In this document: piece by piece, positions 8,806 to 17,443 of the stretch
Position numbering within the stretch: the first letter of the stretch is position 1
Layout of the letters: every line of letters begins with the position of its first letter
Assembly (NCBI GenBank): GCA_965200945.1
Contig: OZ241749.1
Span: 5,518,001-5,582,000, forward strand
DNA length: 64,000 nucleotides
DNA from: JADCRZ01 sp965200945
GTDB lineage: Bacteria > Bacteroidota > Bacteroidia > Chitinophagales > Chitinophagaceae
Reading direction: 5' to 3'
Program-made: the position numbers and the translations under genes
The notes under the pieces: model-generated
What the model saw: the letters and a program-made list of their open reading frames with translations, nothing else
Database searches by the model: none
Told to the model about the DNA's origin: nothing

Positions 8806-10059
8806 ATGAAAAACATGAAGAAAGTTTTATTAAGTGCATACGCCTGTTCTCCGATCCGGGGTTCTGAAGAGAACATCGGCTGGAGCTGGGCGACCAACAT
8901 TGCCCGTCAGGGGTTCGAGGTCTGGTGCCTGACGAATGTACAAGATAAAGAGGCGACCATCGAAGAACATAAAAATATAGACCTGCCGAACCTCCATTTC
9001 GTATTTGTAGATCTGCCGTTCGGACTTGATAATAATTTCCTGGATTCTGCTTCAAAAAAAATCTATCTCCATTATTTTGTCTGGAGACAGAAGGCCTCTT
9101 CGATTGCAAAGAAGCTCCACGACGAGCTTCAATTCGACATTGCCCACCACGTTACGTATGGCAGCCTTCAGCAGGGCACCTACCTCTGGAAGCTGAAAGG
9201 CGTACAGTTTATTTTCGGCCCGGTAAGCGGCGGACAAAAAGCCCTTCCGGAATTCAAGGAGTATTTTGAAGGGTCGTGGAAAACAGAAGTGATCCGCAAT
9301 CTGATCTCCAATTTCAGCATCCGGTTCTCTTCCAACCTCAAAAATTCCGTGTCGCGGGCCAAGTGGATCCTGGCCGCCAACAACGAAACCAAGATGATGG
9401 TGGAAGGCATCGAGCAGGCCGAGTGCGGCCGGTTGCCCGGTAATGTAGACGTGATACTCGACAATGCTGTGCCCACTCCCATGCTGAACATGGAATACAA
9501 GGAAAGAACGCCGGGCATAAAGCTGAAGCTGCTGTGGGTAGGGCGCATGTTTCCGCGCAAAGGCCTCAAGCTGATCTTTCATTCACTGTCGAAGCTTCCC
9601 AAATCCACTCCTTACGAGCTCACGATCGTTGGCGGCGGGCCGCAGTTTCCGCTGGTGGAAGGATGGATCAAAGAGTACAATCTCGATCCGGAGCGCATTC
9701 ATATCATCGGGCAGATCCCGTTTGCGCAGGTGATCCAGTATTACCAGCAGTCGGATGTGTTTATCTTCTGCTCGCTGCGCGATGCCTGCGGGGCGCAGCT
9801 CAATGAAGCCATGGCCTTCGGTTTGCCCGTGATCACCTTCAATACCAACGGCGCTTCCCTTGCGGTACCCGACAACTGCGGCATCAAGATAGCGCCGACC
9901 ACGAAAGATGAAACGGTAAAAGCCATGGCCGACGCCATCACGAAATTCACTTTTGATATACCGTACCGTCAGGCTCTCTCCCGCAATGCATATAATTATG
10001 CGAGAACAAACACCTGGGAGCGGAAGATCAGGACCGTTACGTCTAAATTCTACAATTGA
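8806..10059 (+). CDS. GT4 family glycosyltransferase
   Basis: A 417-residue GT-B enzyme. The N-terminus reads KKVLLSAYACSPIRGSEENIGW, a form seen in GT4 enzymes where the loop binds the acceptor. The donor-binding half has LLWVGRMFPRKGLKLI and then CSLRDACGAQLNEAMAFGLPV; here the first glutamate of the usual E-x7-E motif is replaced by D in the RDACG-type variant. The ATG at 8806 is followed by an in-frame ATG at 8815, so the start is uncertain by three residues. The stop TGA shares its final A with the ATG of the next gene. Confidence 0.92.
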   Translation: MKNMKKVLLSAYACSPIRGSEENIGWSWATNIARQGFEVWCLTNVQDKEATIEEHKNIDLPNLHFVFVDLPFGLDNNFLDSASKKIYLHYFVWRQKASSIAKKLHDELQFDIAHHVTYGSLQQGTYLWKLKGVQFIFGPVSGGQKALPEFKEYFEGSWKTEVIRNLISNFSIRFSSNLKNSVSRAKWILAANNETKMMVEGIEQAECGRLPGNVDVILDNAVPTPMLNMEYKERTPGIKLKLLWVGRMFPRKGLKLIFHSLSKLPKSTPYELTIVGGGPQFPLVEGWIKEYNLDPERIHIIGQIPFAQVIQYYQQSDVFIFCSLRDACGAQLNEAMAFGLPVITFNTNGASLAVPDNCGIKIAPTTKDETVKAMADAITKFTFDIPYRQALSRNAYNYARTNTWERKIRTVTSKFYN

Positions 10060-11150
10060 TGAACAAAAGAATACTTATCGGGATCGCTCCAAAAACACAT
10101 GTGCTGCTGGCGCAGGATGAAATGCAGGGACTGATGAACATCGGTTATACCTGCCGCTCCGTGCGCTATGGCAGGAATGACCAGTCGGTGAGCAAGCTGA
10201 ACAAACTGTTCGGCGTGATCAGGAACGCATTCGGCGTGGTTTCGGCGCTCTACGATTTCAAGCCCGGACTGCTTTATCTCAATTCGCGTTTTGAGCCGGT
10301 GGCTTCCACCCGCGATTTTCTGTCGCTGCTGATCATCCGGATGTTTTATTTCCGCAAGCTGCATGTGGTGATCAAAACGCATGGCTCCGTGCCCGAGTTT
10401 GTGAACATTACTTCCTTTTTCTACAAGCGCATTATGCTGCCTTCTCTTTTCCGCCGCGTGGATGCCTGGTTCTTTTTGTCGAAAGAAGAACGCGAGATCA
10501 TCAAAGACGCCCGCCCGAAAGATGCAGACAAGGTATTTGTGACCGCCAACATCATTGATCCGAGCCGGTCGGTCGCTTCCGCCGAATTCAGGCGTCAATA
10601 CGATCTCGAGGCCAATAATTTCAATGTGCTGTTCGTAGGGCGCATGATCCTCGAGAAAGGGATCTTCAGCATCCTCGAAAGCATACCCTATATTCCCGAA
10701 AAGGATAACTGCGTATTCTTGTTTGTGGGCGACGGGGTAGATGAGGAAAAAGCAAAGCAGCGTGCAAAAGAACTGAACATAGAACGGAATGTCCGCTTCC
10801 TGGGGTTCATCGAAGATCAGGAATGCGATCATTTCTACGCCAATGCCGACATCCTGCTGTTCCCTACCTTTTATGCGGAAGGATTCCCGATGGCGCTGTT
10901 CAAATCGGTTGCAGCCGGCATGCCGGTGATCACCACCCACTTCAGGGCCGCGAAAGACCATCTTGTTTCGCCCGAGAATGTGCTGTGGGTAGATGCACAA
11001 TCGCCGGAAGGGATCGCCCGAGCGGTCTCCACCCTTTACCAGAACGAAACGCTCAGAAAATCGATGTCGCAGAACAACCGGTTTCTGGGCAAAAAGTTTT
11101 CACGCAGCCGGGTATGTGAGGAAATGAATGAAGTGATCACTGCCATATGA
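10059..11150 (+). CDS. GT4 family glycosyltransferase
   Basis: A 363-residue GT-B enzyme starting at an ATG that overlaps the upstream stop codon by one base (TGATG), so the two genes are probably translationally coupled. The donor half contains LFVGRMILEKGIFSILE, the segment FVGDGVDEEKAK and FPTFYAEGFPMALFKSVAAG, a recognisable GT4 donor-binding region with E and a downstream variant position. The N-terminal part has HVVIKTHGSVPEF, typical of the acceptor domain. A frame-preserving TTG at 10056 is not preferred. There are 90 bases to the next gene. Confidence 0.92.
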   Translation: MNKRILIGIAPKTHVLLAQDEMQGLMNIGYTCRSVRYGRNDQSVSKLNKLFGVIRNAFGVVSALYDFKPGLLYLNSRFEPVASTRDFLSLLIIRMFYFRKLHVVIKTHGSVPEFVNITSFFYKRIMLPSLFRRVDAWFFLSKEEREIIKDARPKDADKVFVTANIIDPSRSVASAEFRRQYDLEANNFNVLFVGRMILEKGIFSILESIPYIPEKDNCVFLFVGDGVDEEKAKQRAKELNIERNVRFLGFIEDQECDHFYANADILLFPTFYAEGFPMALFKSVAAGMPVITTHFRAAKDHLVSPENVLWVDAQSPEGIARAVSTLYQNETLRKSMSQNNRFLGKKFSRSRVCEEMNEVITAI

Positions 11151-11240
11151 TAACAGTTGATTTTTTGACAACCTGATCTCCCGACGATGCTTATTGCGAC
11201 CAAGGAAGATCAGGTAATAAACAATTTCAAGATGCTATAA

Positions 11241-12065
11241 ATGAAAGGTACCATCGAACAAAGGCCACTGACCGACTTGCACACAATGCCCGCAACCCAC
11301 ATGGAGAACAGGAAGTTCATCGATTTCAATATTTCCACGGGAAAATATGCCGCCTTCCTCACTCACCTCATGTTGATGGCAAGGCAGGGCAGATCGACCA
11401 CGGTGTGCGTAGCCAATGTTCATATGTTTATCGAAGCGTACCGCGACAGAATTTTTCTTCAGGTGATCAATGCAGCAGACGTGGTAACGCCTGACGGCCA
11501 GCCGCTGACATGGGGATTGAAATTGCTTTACGGTGTAGAGCAGGACAGGGTGGCCGGTATGGACCTGCTGCCTGATCTGCTGAAATTGCTTACAGAGGAA
11601 GGGCTGCCGGTTTATTTCTACGGCGGCTCCGAACAAATGCTGGCAAAGACCAGCGATCACCTCAGGGAACAATATCCGGGGCTCAAGGTAGCCGGATTGT
11701 ACAGTCCCCCTTTTCGTCCGCTGTCGGATGCGGAAGAGAAGAATATCGTCCAGATGATTAATGCTTCGGGAGCGAAAGTGGTTTTTGTGGTGCTGGGATG
11801 TCCGAAGCAGGAAAAATGGATGGCTGCCATGAAAGGCAGGGTCGATGCAGTGATGATCGGCATCGGCGGCGCGCTGCCGGTGATGGTCGGCTTGCAGAAA
11901 CGGGCGCCATTGTGGATGCAGAAAACCGGGCTCGAATGGCTGTACCGCCTGGGCCAGGAACCGCAGCGCCTCTTCAAAAGATACGCAGTTACCAACACCT
12001 TGTTTATCTGGGTGTTGATGAAAGAATTTATAAAGATCAAAATCCTCCGGAAAAGCCATACTTAG
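11241..12065 (+). CDS. WecG/TagA/CpsF family (GT26) glycosyltransferase
   Basis: A 274-residue protein with the family's conserved blocks in order: CVANVHMFIEAYRD, DVVTPDGQPLTWG, RVAGMDLLPDLL, PVYFYGGSEQML, LGCPKQEKWM and IGIGGALPVMVG. The DG of TPDGQP corresponds to the conserved aspartate of the family. Members transfer N-acetylmannosamine, its uronic acid form or other hexoses to an undecaprenyl-PP-linked first sugar. It directly precedes the priming transferase gene at 12,154, which fits a role as the second enzyme of repeat-unit assembly. No signal peptide; peripheral membrane association through the C-terminal basic segment is likely. Confidence 0.93.
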   Translation: MKGTIEQRPLTDLHTMPATHMENRKFIDFNISTGKYAAFLTHLMLMARQGRSTTVCVANVHMFIEAYRDRIFLQVINAADVVTPDGQPLTWGLKLLYGVEQDRVAGMDLLPDLLKLLTEEGLPVYFYGGSEQMLAKTSDHLREQYPGLKVAGLYSPPFRPLSDAEEKNIVQMINASGAKVVFVVLGCPKQEKWMAAMKGRVDAVMIGIGGALPVMVGLQKRAPLWMQKTGLEWLYRLGQEPQRLFKRYAVTNTLFIWVLMKEFIKIKILRKSHT

Positions 12066-12153
12066 AATCCAGGGGCCAGCCCATCCGGGTTAGCCAGATT
12101 ATCCTTTCATTAAACAACACCACTCCCGGCTTCATTTTAAATTGTATTCTGGT

Positions 12154-13545
12154 ATGAACAAACGTTTTTTACGACATCTTCAACTGATCCTGGGTGCCCT
12201 GGATCTTTTGTCGATCAATGCTGTTTTCTTTACATCACAGTTCCTTTTCCGCAACCAGCTATCCATTGATACCTATCTGCAATCAACTCAGTTTGGTTTC
12301 TTTCTGAACATCGCCTGGTTCCTGATCACGGTACTGGGTGGCATCTATCATGAGAAATACATCCTCTCTTTTGAAAATTTCACCCGGCGATCCATTCACG
12401 CCTTTATGTATTTCTTCCTGCTGGTGGTTTTCTATCTTTATTTCACGCACCAGTTCATGAGTTCCCAGACGTTCATCATTGTGGTGCTCAGCAGTATACC
12501 CATATCGCTGATGGTTAACCGCTTTTTGTACCTGGCCATTCATTTTTATTTCAAGAACAAGGATTACCTCATCAACAAGGTGATCGTGATCGGCTACAAC
12601 GATGTATCGAAAAGGCTGGTCAGCTACCTGGAAGAGGACGGTGTGAACAAAGAGATCATCGGATTCTGCGAGGAGTATGAAAATGTACATGAACTGTCGC
12701 CCTATCCGATCCTGAGCAACATCAATGGCGCCTATTCCATCTGCAAGGAGCACGGGGTCACGGAGATCTATTCCACCATTGCGCCCGAGCACAATCCCAA
12801 CATATATCAGCTGATCGAAATGGCCGACCAGGAATGTATCCGATTCCGGATCGTACCCGACATCAGCTTTTTTGTGAACAGGCAGGTGCATGTGGATTAT
12901 CTCAAGGAGATGCCCATTATCTCCCTGCGCAACGAACCGCTGGAAGACCTGGGTAACAGGATCCGTAAAAGACTGTTTGATGTAGTGGTGAGTTCACTGG
13001 TGATCATCTTCATACTTTCCTGGCTCATTCCCCTCATCAGCATCCTCATCCTGCTCGAATCGAGGGGACCGATCTTTTTCCGCCAGCCGCGGAACGGGAA
13101 AGACAACAAGATATTCAACTGTCTCAAGTTTCGAAGCATGCGGGTGAACTCCGGCGCGAACGAACAGCAGGCCACAAAGAACGATGCCCGGGTTACACGC
13201 ATCGGCGCCTTCCTGCGCCGTACCAGTTTGGATGAGTTTCCACAGTTCCTGAACGTATTCCAGGGAGACATGAGCATTGTAGGGCCACGACCGCATATGC
13301 TGAAACACACCGATGATTATTCGAGAAAGATCAACCAGTATATGATCCGCCATTTCCTGAAACCGGGCATCACCGGCTGGGCGCAGATCAACGGCTACCG
13401 TGGTGAAACACAGACGGTTTACCACATGCAGAAAAGGGTAGAGCATGACCTTTGGTATATGGAGAACTGGAGCCTGATGCTCGATCTCAAGATCATGTTT
13501 CTCACTGTTTACAACACGGTCAAAGGGGAAGAAAACGCATTCTGA
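12154..13545 (+). CDS. Priming polyprenyl-phosphate glycosylphosphotransferase (WbaP/WcaJ type)
   Basis: A 463-residue protein with four to five N-terminal membrane helices (about residues 10-130), a central nucleotide-binding-like domain with NKVIVIGYNDVSKRL, and a C-terminal bacterial sugar transferase domain from about residue 268. That domain begins with the reentrant helix of KRLFDVVVSSLV and contains KFRSMRVN, RTSLDEFPQF with the catalytic Asp-Glu pair, SIVGPRP and GITGWAQINGYRG. It should transfer a sugar-1-phosphate from a UDP-sugar to undecaprenyl phosphate, the first step of repeat-unit synthesis. The ATG at 12,154 is preferred to the TTG at 12,142. It is the only priming enzyme seen in the cluster. 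Confidence 0.95.
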   Translation: MNKRFLRHLQLILGALDLLSINAVFFTSQFLFRNQLSIDTYLQSTQFGFFLNIAWFLITVLGGIYHEKYILSFENFTRRSIHAFMYFFLLVVFYLYFTHQFMSSQTFIIVVLSSIPISLMVNRFLYLAIHFYFKNKDYLINKVIVIGYNDVSKRLVSYLEEDGVNKEIIGFCEEYENVHELSPYPILSNINGAYSICKEHGVTEIYSTIAPEHNPNIYQLIEMADQECIRFRIVPDISFFVNRQVHVDYLKEMPIISLRNEPLEDLGNRIRKRLFDVVVSSLVIIFILSWLIPLISILILLESRGPIFFRQPRNGKDNKIFNCLKFRSMRVNSGANEQQATKNDARVTRIGAFLRRTSLDEFPQFLNVFQGDMSIVGPRPHMLKHTDDYSRKINQYMIRHFLKPGITGWAQINGYRGETQTVYHMQKRVEHDLWYMENWSLMLDLKIMFLTVYNTVKGEENAF

Positions 13546-13623
13546 TTTTTCAGGGCCGGCCTGCTTATCTTGCATGGAACAAACCGGCCGCTGACCTTCC
13601 GCAGCCGGTAAAAATCAGGCACA

Positions 13624-14628
13624 GTGAATGACCGCATCCCTTCAACTCCACCTGTTATCCTGCCAGTACAGGAAGCGCCGGAACCCCGCCCTGTATGGTC
13701 GGTGATGATCCCGGCGTATAACTGCCTGGCTTTTCTCGGCTACACGATCGAAAGCGTGCTGGTGCAAGACCCCGGGGCCCATCTAATGCAGATAGAAGTG
13801 GTGGATGATCACAGCACCGATGGCGATGTGGCGGCGCTCGTAGAACGGATCGGCAGGGGCCGGGTCCTGTTTTTCCGGCAGGAAAAAAACAGGGGAAGTC
13901 TCCGCAATTTTGAAACCTGCCTGAACCGTTCCCGAGGCCGGTTCGTGCATATCCTTCATGGCGACGATATGGTAAAACCAGGGTTTTACCACGAAATCGA
14001 GCAGCTTTTCCAATCCAGTCCCGAGGCCGGTGCGGCTTTCACGGATTCCGTTTTTATCAATGAACAGGGTGTTGAATCAAAGCCTTTCGATTCCCGGCTG
14101 CCGCAGCAGTGCGGTGTGATCGAAAACTTCATGGAAATGATCGCCCAGTCGCAGTATGTACAGACGCCTGCGATGGTGGTAAAACGGAGCGTATACGAAC
14201 AGCTGGGTGGTTTTTTTGCGGTGCATTACGGGGAGGACTGGGAGATGTGGATCAGGGTCGCTGCGCATTACCCTGTTGCCTATTCGCCGCGGAAGCTGGC
14301 CGTGTACCGCGGGGGGCATGCCTCCAGCATTACCGGTGGCTGGATCTTGTCGGGGCAGAACGTAAAAGACATCGCCAGGGTGATCGATATTGCGCAGGCG
14401 TACCTGCCTGCCGACCGGAAAAAAAGACTCGGCAGATCGGCCCGCCGGAACTTCTCCATTGCCTACGCCGGCGCTTCCAACCGGATCTACCATATCAGGC
14501 GGCGGTCAGCCTTTATACAGGCACGCGAAGCCCTTAAACTCAGTGTGAATATCCGGTCGGTTTACTGGGTGTCCAGGTTAGTGCTCCTTCATGTTGGCCA
14601 CCTCCTGCATATAAACCGGTCCAAATAA
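13624..14628 (+). CDS. GT2 family glycosyltransferase
   Basis: A 334-residue GT-A enzyme. After a proline-rich leader it has PVWSVMIPAYNCLAFL, the nucleotide-binding VVDDHSTDGD and the metal-binding ILHGDDMVKPGF, where the usual DxD is HGDD. The acceptor region YGEDWEMWIRVAAHYP is a strong GT2 feature (ED motif). No ATG lies before the first strand, so the GTG at 13,624 is taken as the start; an ATG at the VMIP methionine would cut off the first beta strand. It sits eight bases before the next gene, and the two form the distal part of the cluster. Confidence 0.88.
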   Translation: MNDRIPSTPPVILPVQEAPEPRPVWSVMIPAYNCLAFLGYTIESVLVQDPGAHLMQIEVVDDHSTDGDVAALVERIGRGRVLFFRQEKNRGSLRNFETCLNRSRGRFVHILHGDDMVKPGFYHEIEQLFQSSPEAGAAFTDSVFINEQGVESKPFDSRLPQQCGVIENFMEMIAQSQYVQTPAMVVKRSVYEQLGGFFAVHYGEDWEMWIRVAAHYPVAYSPRKLAVYRGGHASSITGGWILSGQNVKDIARVIDIAQAYLPADRKKRLGRSARRNFSIAYAGASNRIYHIRRRSAFIQAREALKLSVNIRSVYWVSRLVLLHVGHLLHINRSK

Positions 14629-14636
14629 TCCTCTCC

Positions 14637-16292
14637 TTGCGACCATCCCCCTTGAACCCGTCCGTGCCGGAGCCTGCCTTTTCCACCGATCTGGTTTCGG
14701 TGATCATTCCCTGTTATAATCACGGAAAATATTTATCCAAGTCAATCGACAGCGTCCTTGCACAAACGCATCCTTACATTGAGGTCGTAGTGGTAGATGA
14801 TGGTTCTTCTGATGCTACCCGGGAGGTCTCTGCCGGATATGCACAGGTGAAATACATCTATCAGCAGAACCGGGGTCTTTCCGCGGCACGCAATACCGGT
14901 ATCGACCAGAGTTCGGGCCGCTACCTTGTTTTCCTGGATGCCGACGACTGGCTGTTCCCGGATGCTGTTGAGATCAATCTTAGTTATCTGCGGAACCGGC
15001 CGGATGCAGGTTTTGTATCGGGCGCTTTCACGCTGGTGCAGCCCGGTATCAATGACGAGGTAATGGCTACGGTGGAAGGGGATCATTACCAACGGCTGTT
15101 GCGCGGCAACTATATTTCGATGCATGCAACGGTGATGTACAGCCGCAACGTGTTCGATGGGCTGCGCTTCGATCCTTCCATGCGCTCCTGTGAAGACTAC
15201 GACGTGTATCTGAAGGCGGCCCGCAGGTTTCCGGTTCTTCATCATACCAAACAGATCGCGGTGTATATGATCCACGACACCAACATGTCGGGCAATGTTC
15301 CGCTCATGCTGGATACGGCCCTGAAAGCGCTAAACCGCCAGGAGCCGGAGCTCAGGAGCGAAGCGGAGAAGGAGAGTTTCCGGGTGGGGCGATCGTTCTG
15401 GATCAATCATTACACGCAGCTGATGTACACTTATCTGCTGAATTCGTCCGACTACCGGCGGGGTGCAAAGAAGGAGGCGGGGGAAGCGATGCTGAAACAA
15501 TACAGAAAGGATCTTTACCGTAAATACCAAATCTTACAACCATTCATGCCTCTCAAGAAAGCGATGATCAGAAGCAAGGCCAATTTCTTGCTGCGCTGGT
15601 TATACAAAACCGGTCTCTACAGGAAATTTGTACCGGCGGTTGGTAAAATTTCACAGGGTGACTTTAACCGTACCACTCCGTTCAGCAAGGCTTTCGGCTA
15701 TGAACGCGGCGGCCCGGTTGACCGGTATTACATCGAGAATTTTCTGCAGCGCAACGCTCCTTTTATCAAAGGCAGGGTGCTCGAGATCGGCGACAATGCC
15801 TACACCCTGCAATACGGCGGCAGCAAGATCACGAAGAGCGATGTGCTGCATGTGGAAGAAGGAAACCCGAATGCGAGTTTTTATGGAGGCCTGAGTGATG
15901 CGCCTCAAATTCCCGACAATGCTTTTGATTGTATCATCCTGACCCAGACCCTGCAGTTTATCTATCATTACCGGGAAGCGCTGCAGACCTGTTACCGCAT
16001 CCTGAAGCCCGGCGGGCGTTTGCTGCTTACTGTGCCCGGTATCAGCCACATCGATCACGGAGAATGGAAAGAGATCTGGTACTGGTCGTTCACACGAAAT
16101 GCCATGGCAAAGCTGCTGGGCGATCACTTCCCGGAAGCAAATACCGAGGTGACGGCCTTTGGAAATGTGCAGGTGGCGGCGGCTTTTCTGTACGGTATGG
16201 GGTTGCCCGAACTTACCAAAGAACAGCTTGATTATTCGGATACGCATTACCAGGTCATAGTGACCGCTGTGGCCGTAAAACCCGGTGCCTGA
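14637..16292 (+). CDS. GT2 glycosyltransferase fused to a SAM-dependent methyltransferase
   Basis: A 551-residue two-domain protein. Residues about 19-230 are a GT2 domain: VSVIIPCYNHGKYLS, VVVVDDGSSDAT, and FLDADDWLFPD with the DxD-type metal site, then RSCEDYDVYLKAAR. Residues about 375-510 are a class I methyltransferase-like domain: RVLEIGDNAYTLQYG, DCIILTQTLQFIYHYREAL and ILKPGGRLLLTVPG. The first glycine-rich loop is reduced (EIGDN). It may add a sugar and methylate it or cap the chain. No ATG precedes the first strand, so a TTG (14,637 or 14,652) or a GTG at 14,661 must serve. The stop overlaps the next start (TGATG). Confidence 0.87.
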   Translation: MRPSPLNPSVPEPAFSTDLVSVIIPCYNHGKYLSKSIDSVLAQTHPYIEVVVVDDGSSDATREVSAGYAQVKYIYQQNRGLSAARNTGIDQSSGRYLVFLDADDWLFPDAVEINLSYLRNRPDAGFVSGAFTLVQPGINDEVMATVEGDHYQRLLRGNYISMHATVMYSRNVFDGLRFDPSMRSCEDYDVYLKAARRFPVLHHTKQIAVYMIHDTNMSGNVPLMLDTALKALNRQEPELRSEAEKESFRVGRSFWINHYTQLMYTYLLNSSDYRRGAKKEAGEAMLKQYRKDLYRKYQILQPFMPLKKAMIRSKANFLLRWLYKTGLYRKFVPAVGKISQGDFNRTTPFSKAFGYERGGPVDRYYIENFLQRNAPFIKGRVLEIGDNAYTLQYGGSKITKSDVLHVEEGNPNASFYGGLSDAPQIPDNAFDCIILTQTLQFIYHYREALQTCYRILKPGGRLLLTVPGISHIDHGEWKEIWYWSFTRNAMAKLLGDHFPEANTEVTAFGNVQVAAAFLYGMGLPELTKEQLDYSDTHYQVIVTAVAVKPGA

Positions 16293-17299
16293 TGTTACAA
16301 CGTTTCCTTAACCTGCTCCTGAAAAAAGCCGTGGTATTGATGTACCACCGCATCGCCGAACCGGATACAGACCCCTGGCAATTGTCGGTGAGTCCGGCCC
16401 GTTTTGAGGAACACCTGAAAGTGCTCAGGGATGGGTATCGTGTTGTACCGGTTGCGGACCTTGCCGGCCAGCTTGCCAAAGGCAAGGTCAATAAAAAAAG
16501 TGTCTGCATCACTTTTGATGACGGTTATACGGATAACTTCCTGTATGCAAAACCACTGCTGGAAAAATACAGGAGCCCGGCCAGTTTTTTTCTGGCGACG
16601 CAATATCTGGGTCGCGCTGAAGTGTACTGGTGGGATGAGCTGGAGATCATCCTGCTGAGAACAGCCACTTTGCCTGCAAGGCTTCAACTTGAAATAAGGG
16701 GAAAAGGGTTCGATTTCCAGCTTGAGCATGAGGGGCATCTGACCCCTGCAGAATGGGAGCAGCACCGCCGCTGGGTATGGCCGGAACCTGCGCCCACCCG
16801 GCGTTGCATGATGTACCTGGCTTTGTGGGAAGAGATCCGTCCGCTGCCCTTTGAAGAGATCAAAGCTGTGATGAAAGAGATACGGGCCTGGTCCGCGTCA
16901 GATTACAGCGCACCGGTGATCGATTATCCGATGAGCCTGGACCAGGCACGGGAATTCCTGGTAAGCCCCCTGTTCGACATCGGGCTGCATACCCACACGC
17001 ATTGCGATCTGGGCGCACACACCCGGTCTTTTCAGCTGCAGGAGATCTCTGCCTGTGCAGCTTTTCTTCAGGCGGAGTTCATGCATACCTCACGCACCAT
17101 TGCCTACCCATACGGGCGATACAACGCCGACACACTTTCTCTCGCGCAAGACCTGCAGCTGCAGGCCGCCTTCACCACCCACACCCGCTTTGTCAGCAAA
17201 CACACCGACCCCCTGCAGATCCCCCGATTCCAGGTAAAGAACTGGACCGGCGAAGAGTTCGCCCAGCAACTGCGCATCTGGAGTAAATCCTTGTTGTAG
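16292..17299 (+). CDS. NodB-type polysaccharide deacetylase
   Basis: A 335-residue protein of the carbohydrate esterase 4/NodB group. It has VVLMYHRIAEP near the N-terminus, the catalytic motif ITFDDGYTDN (about residues 72-81) with the Asp-Asp pair of the active site, and the metal-side histidines in GLHTHTHCDLG (about residue 231), followed by IAYPYGRYN. No signal peptide is evident, so it may act on lipid-linked or nucleotide-linked sugar in the cytoplasm, or be attached to the membrane by its hydrophobic N-terminus. The ATG overlaps the upstream stop by one base. It is the last gene of the cluster and is followed by a strong terminator. Confidence 0.9.
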   Translation: MLQRFLNLLLKKAVVLMYHRIAEPDTDPWQLSVSPARFEEHLKVLRDGYRVVPVADLAGQLAKGKVNKKSVCITFDDGYTDNFLYAKPLLEKYRSPASFFLATQYLGRAEVYWWDELEIILLRTATLPARLQLEIRGKGFDFQLEHEGHLTPAEWEQHRRWVWPEPAPTRRCMMYLALWEEIRPLPFEEIKAVMKEIRAWSASDYSAPVIDYPMSLDQAREFLVSPLFDIGLHTHTHCDLGAHTRSFQLQEISACAAFLQAEFMHTSRTIAYPYGRYNADTLSLAQDLQLQAAFTTHTRFVSKHTDPLQIPRFQVKNWTGEEFAQQLRIWSKSLL

Positions 17300-17375
17300 G
17301 CATCGTGTCTCTGCATCCCGTATCTGTTTTTTTGTCAATGGGTTGAAATAACTTCTTCTTTTATCTGCATAAGAA

Positions 17376-17398
17376 AGGCCGCCCTCACCGGGCGGCCT
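17376..17398. terminator. Bidirectional hairpin terminator between convergent genes
   Basis: Perfect 9-bp GC-rich stem AGGCCGCCC / GGGCGGCCT with a five-base loop, followed on the + strand by a T-rich stretch (CTTTGTTTTA) and preceded by an A-rich stretch that serves the - strand. It ends the polysaccharide cluster and sits 45 bases from the stop of the convergent beta-helix gene. Confidence 0.85.
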
Positions 17399-17443
17399 CT
17401 TTGTTTTATAGTGGGATCGTCAAAGACTTCTTCGCTATCTCTC

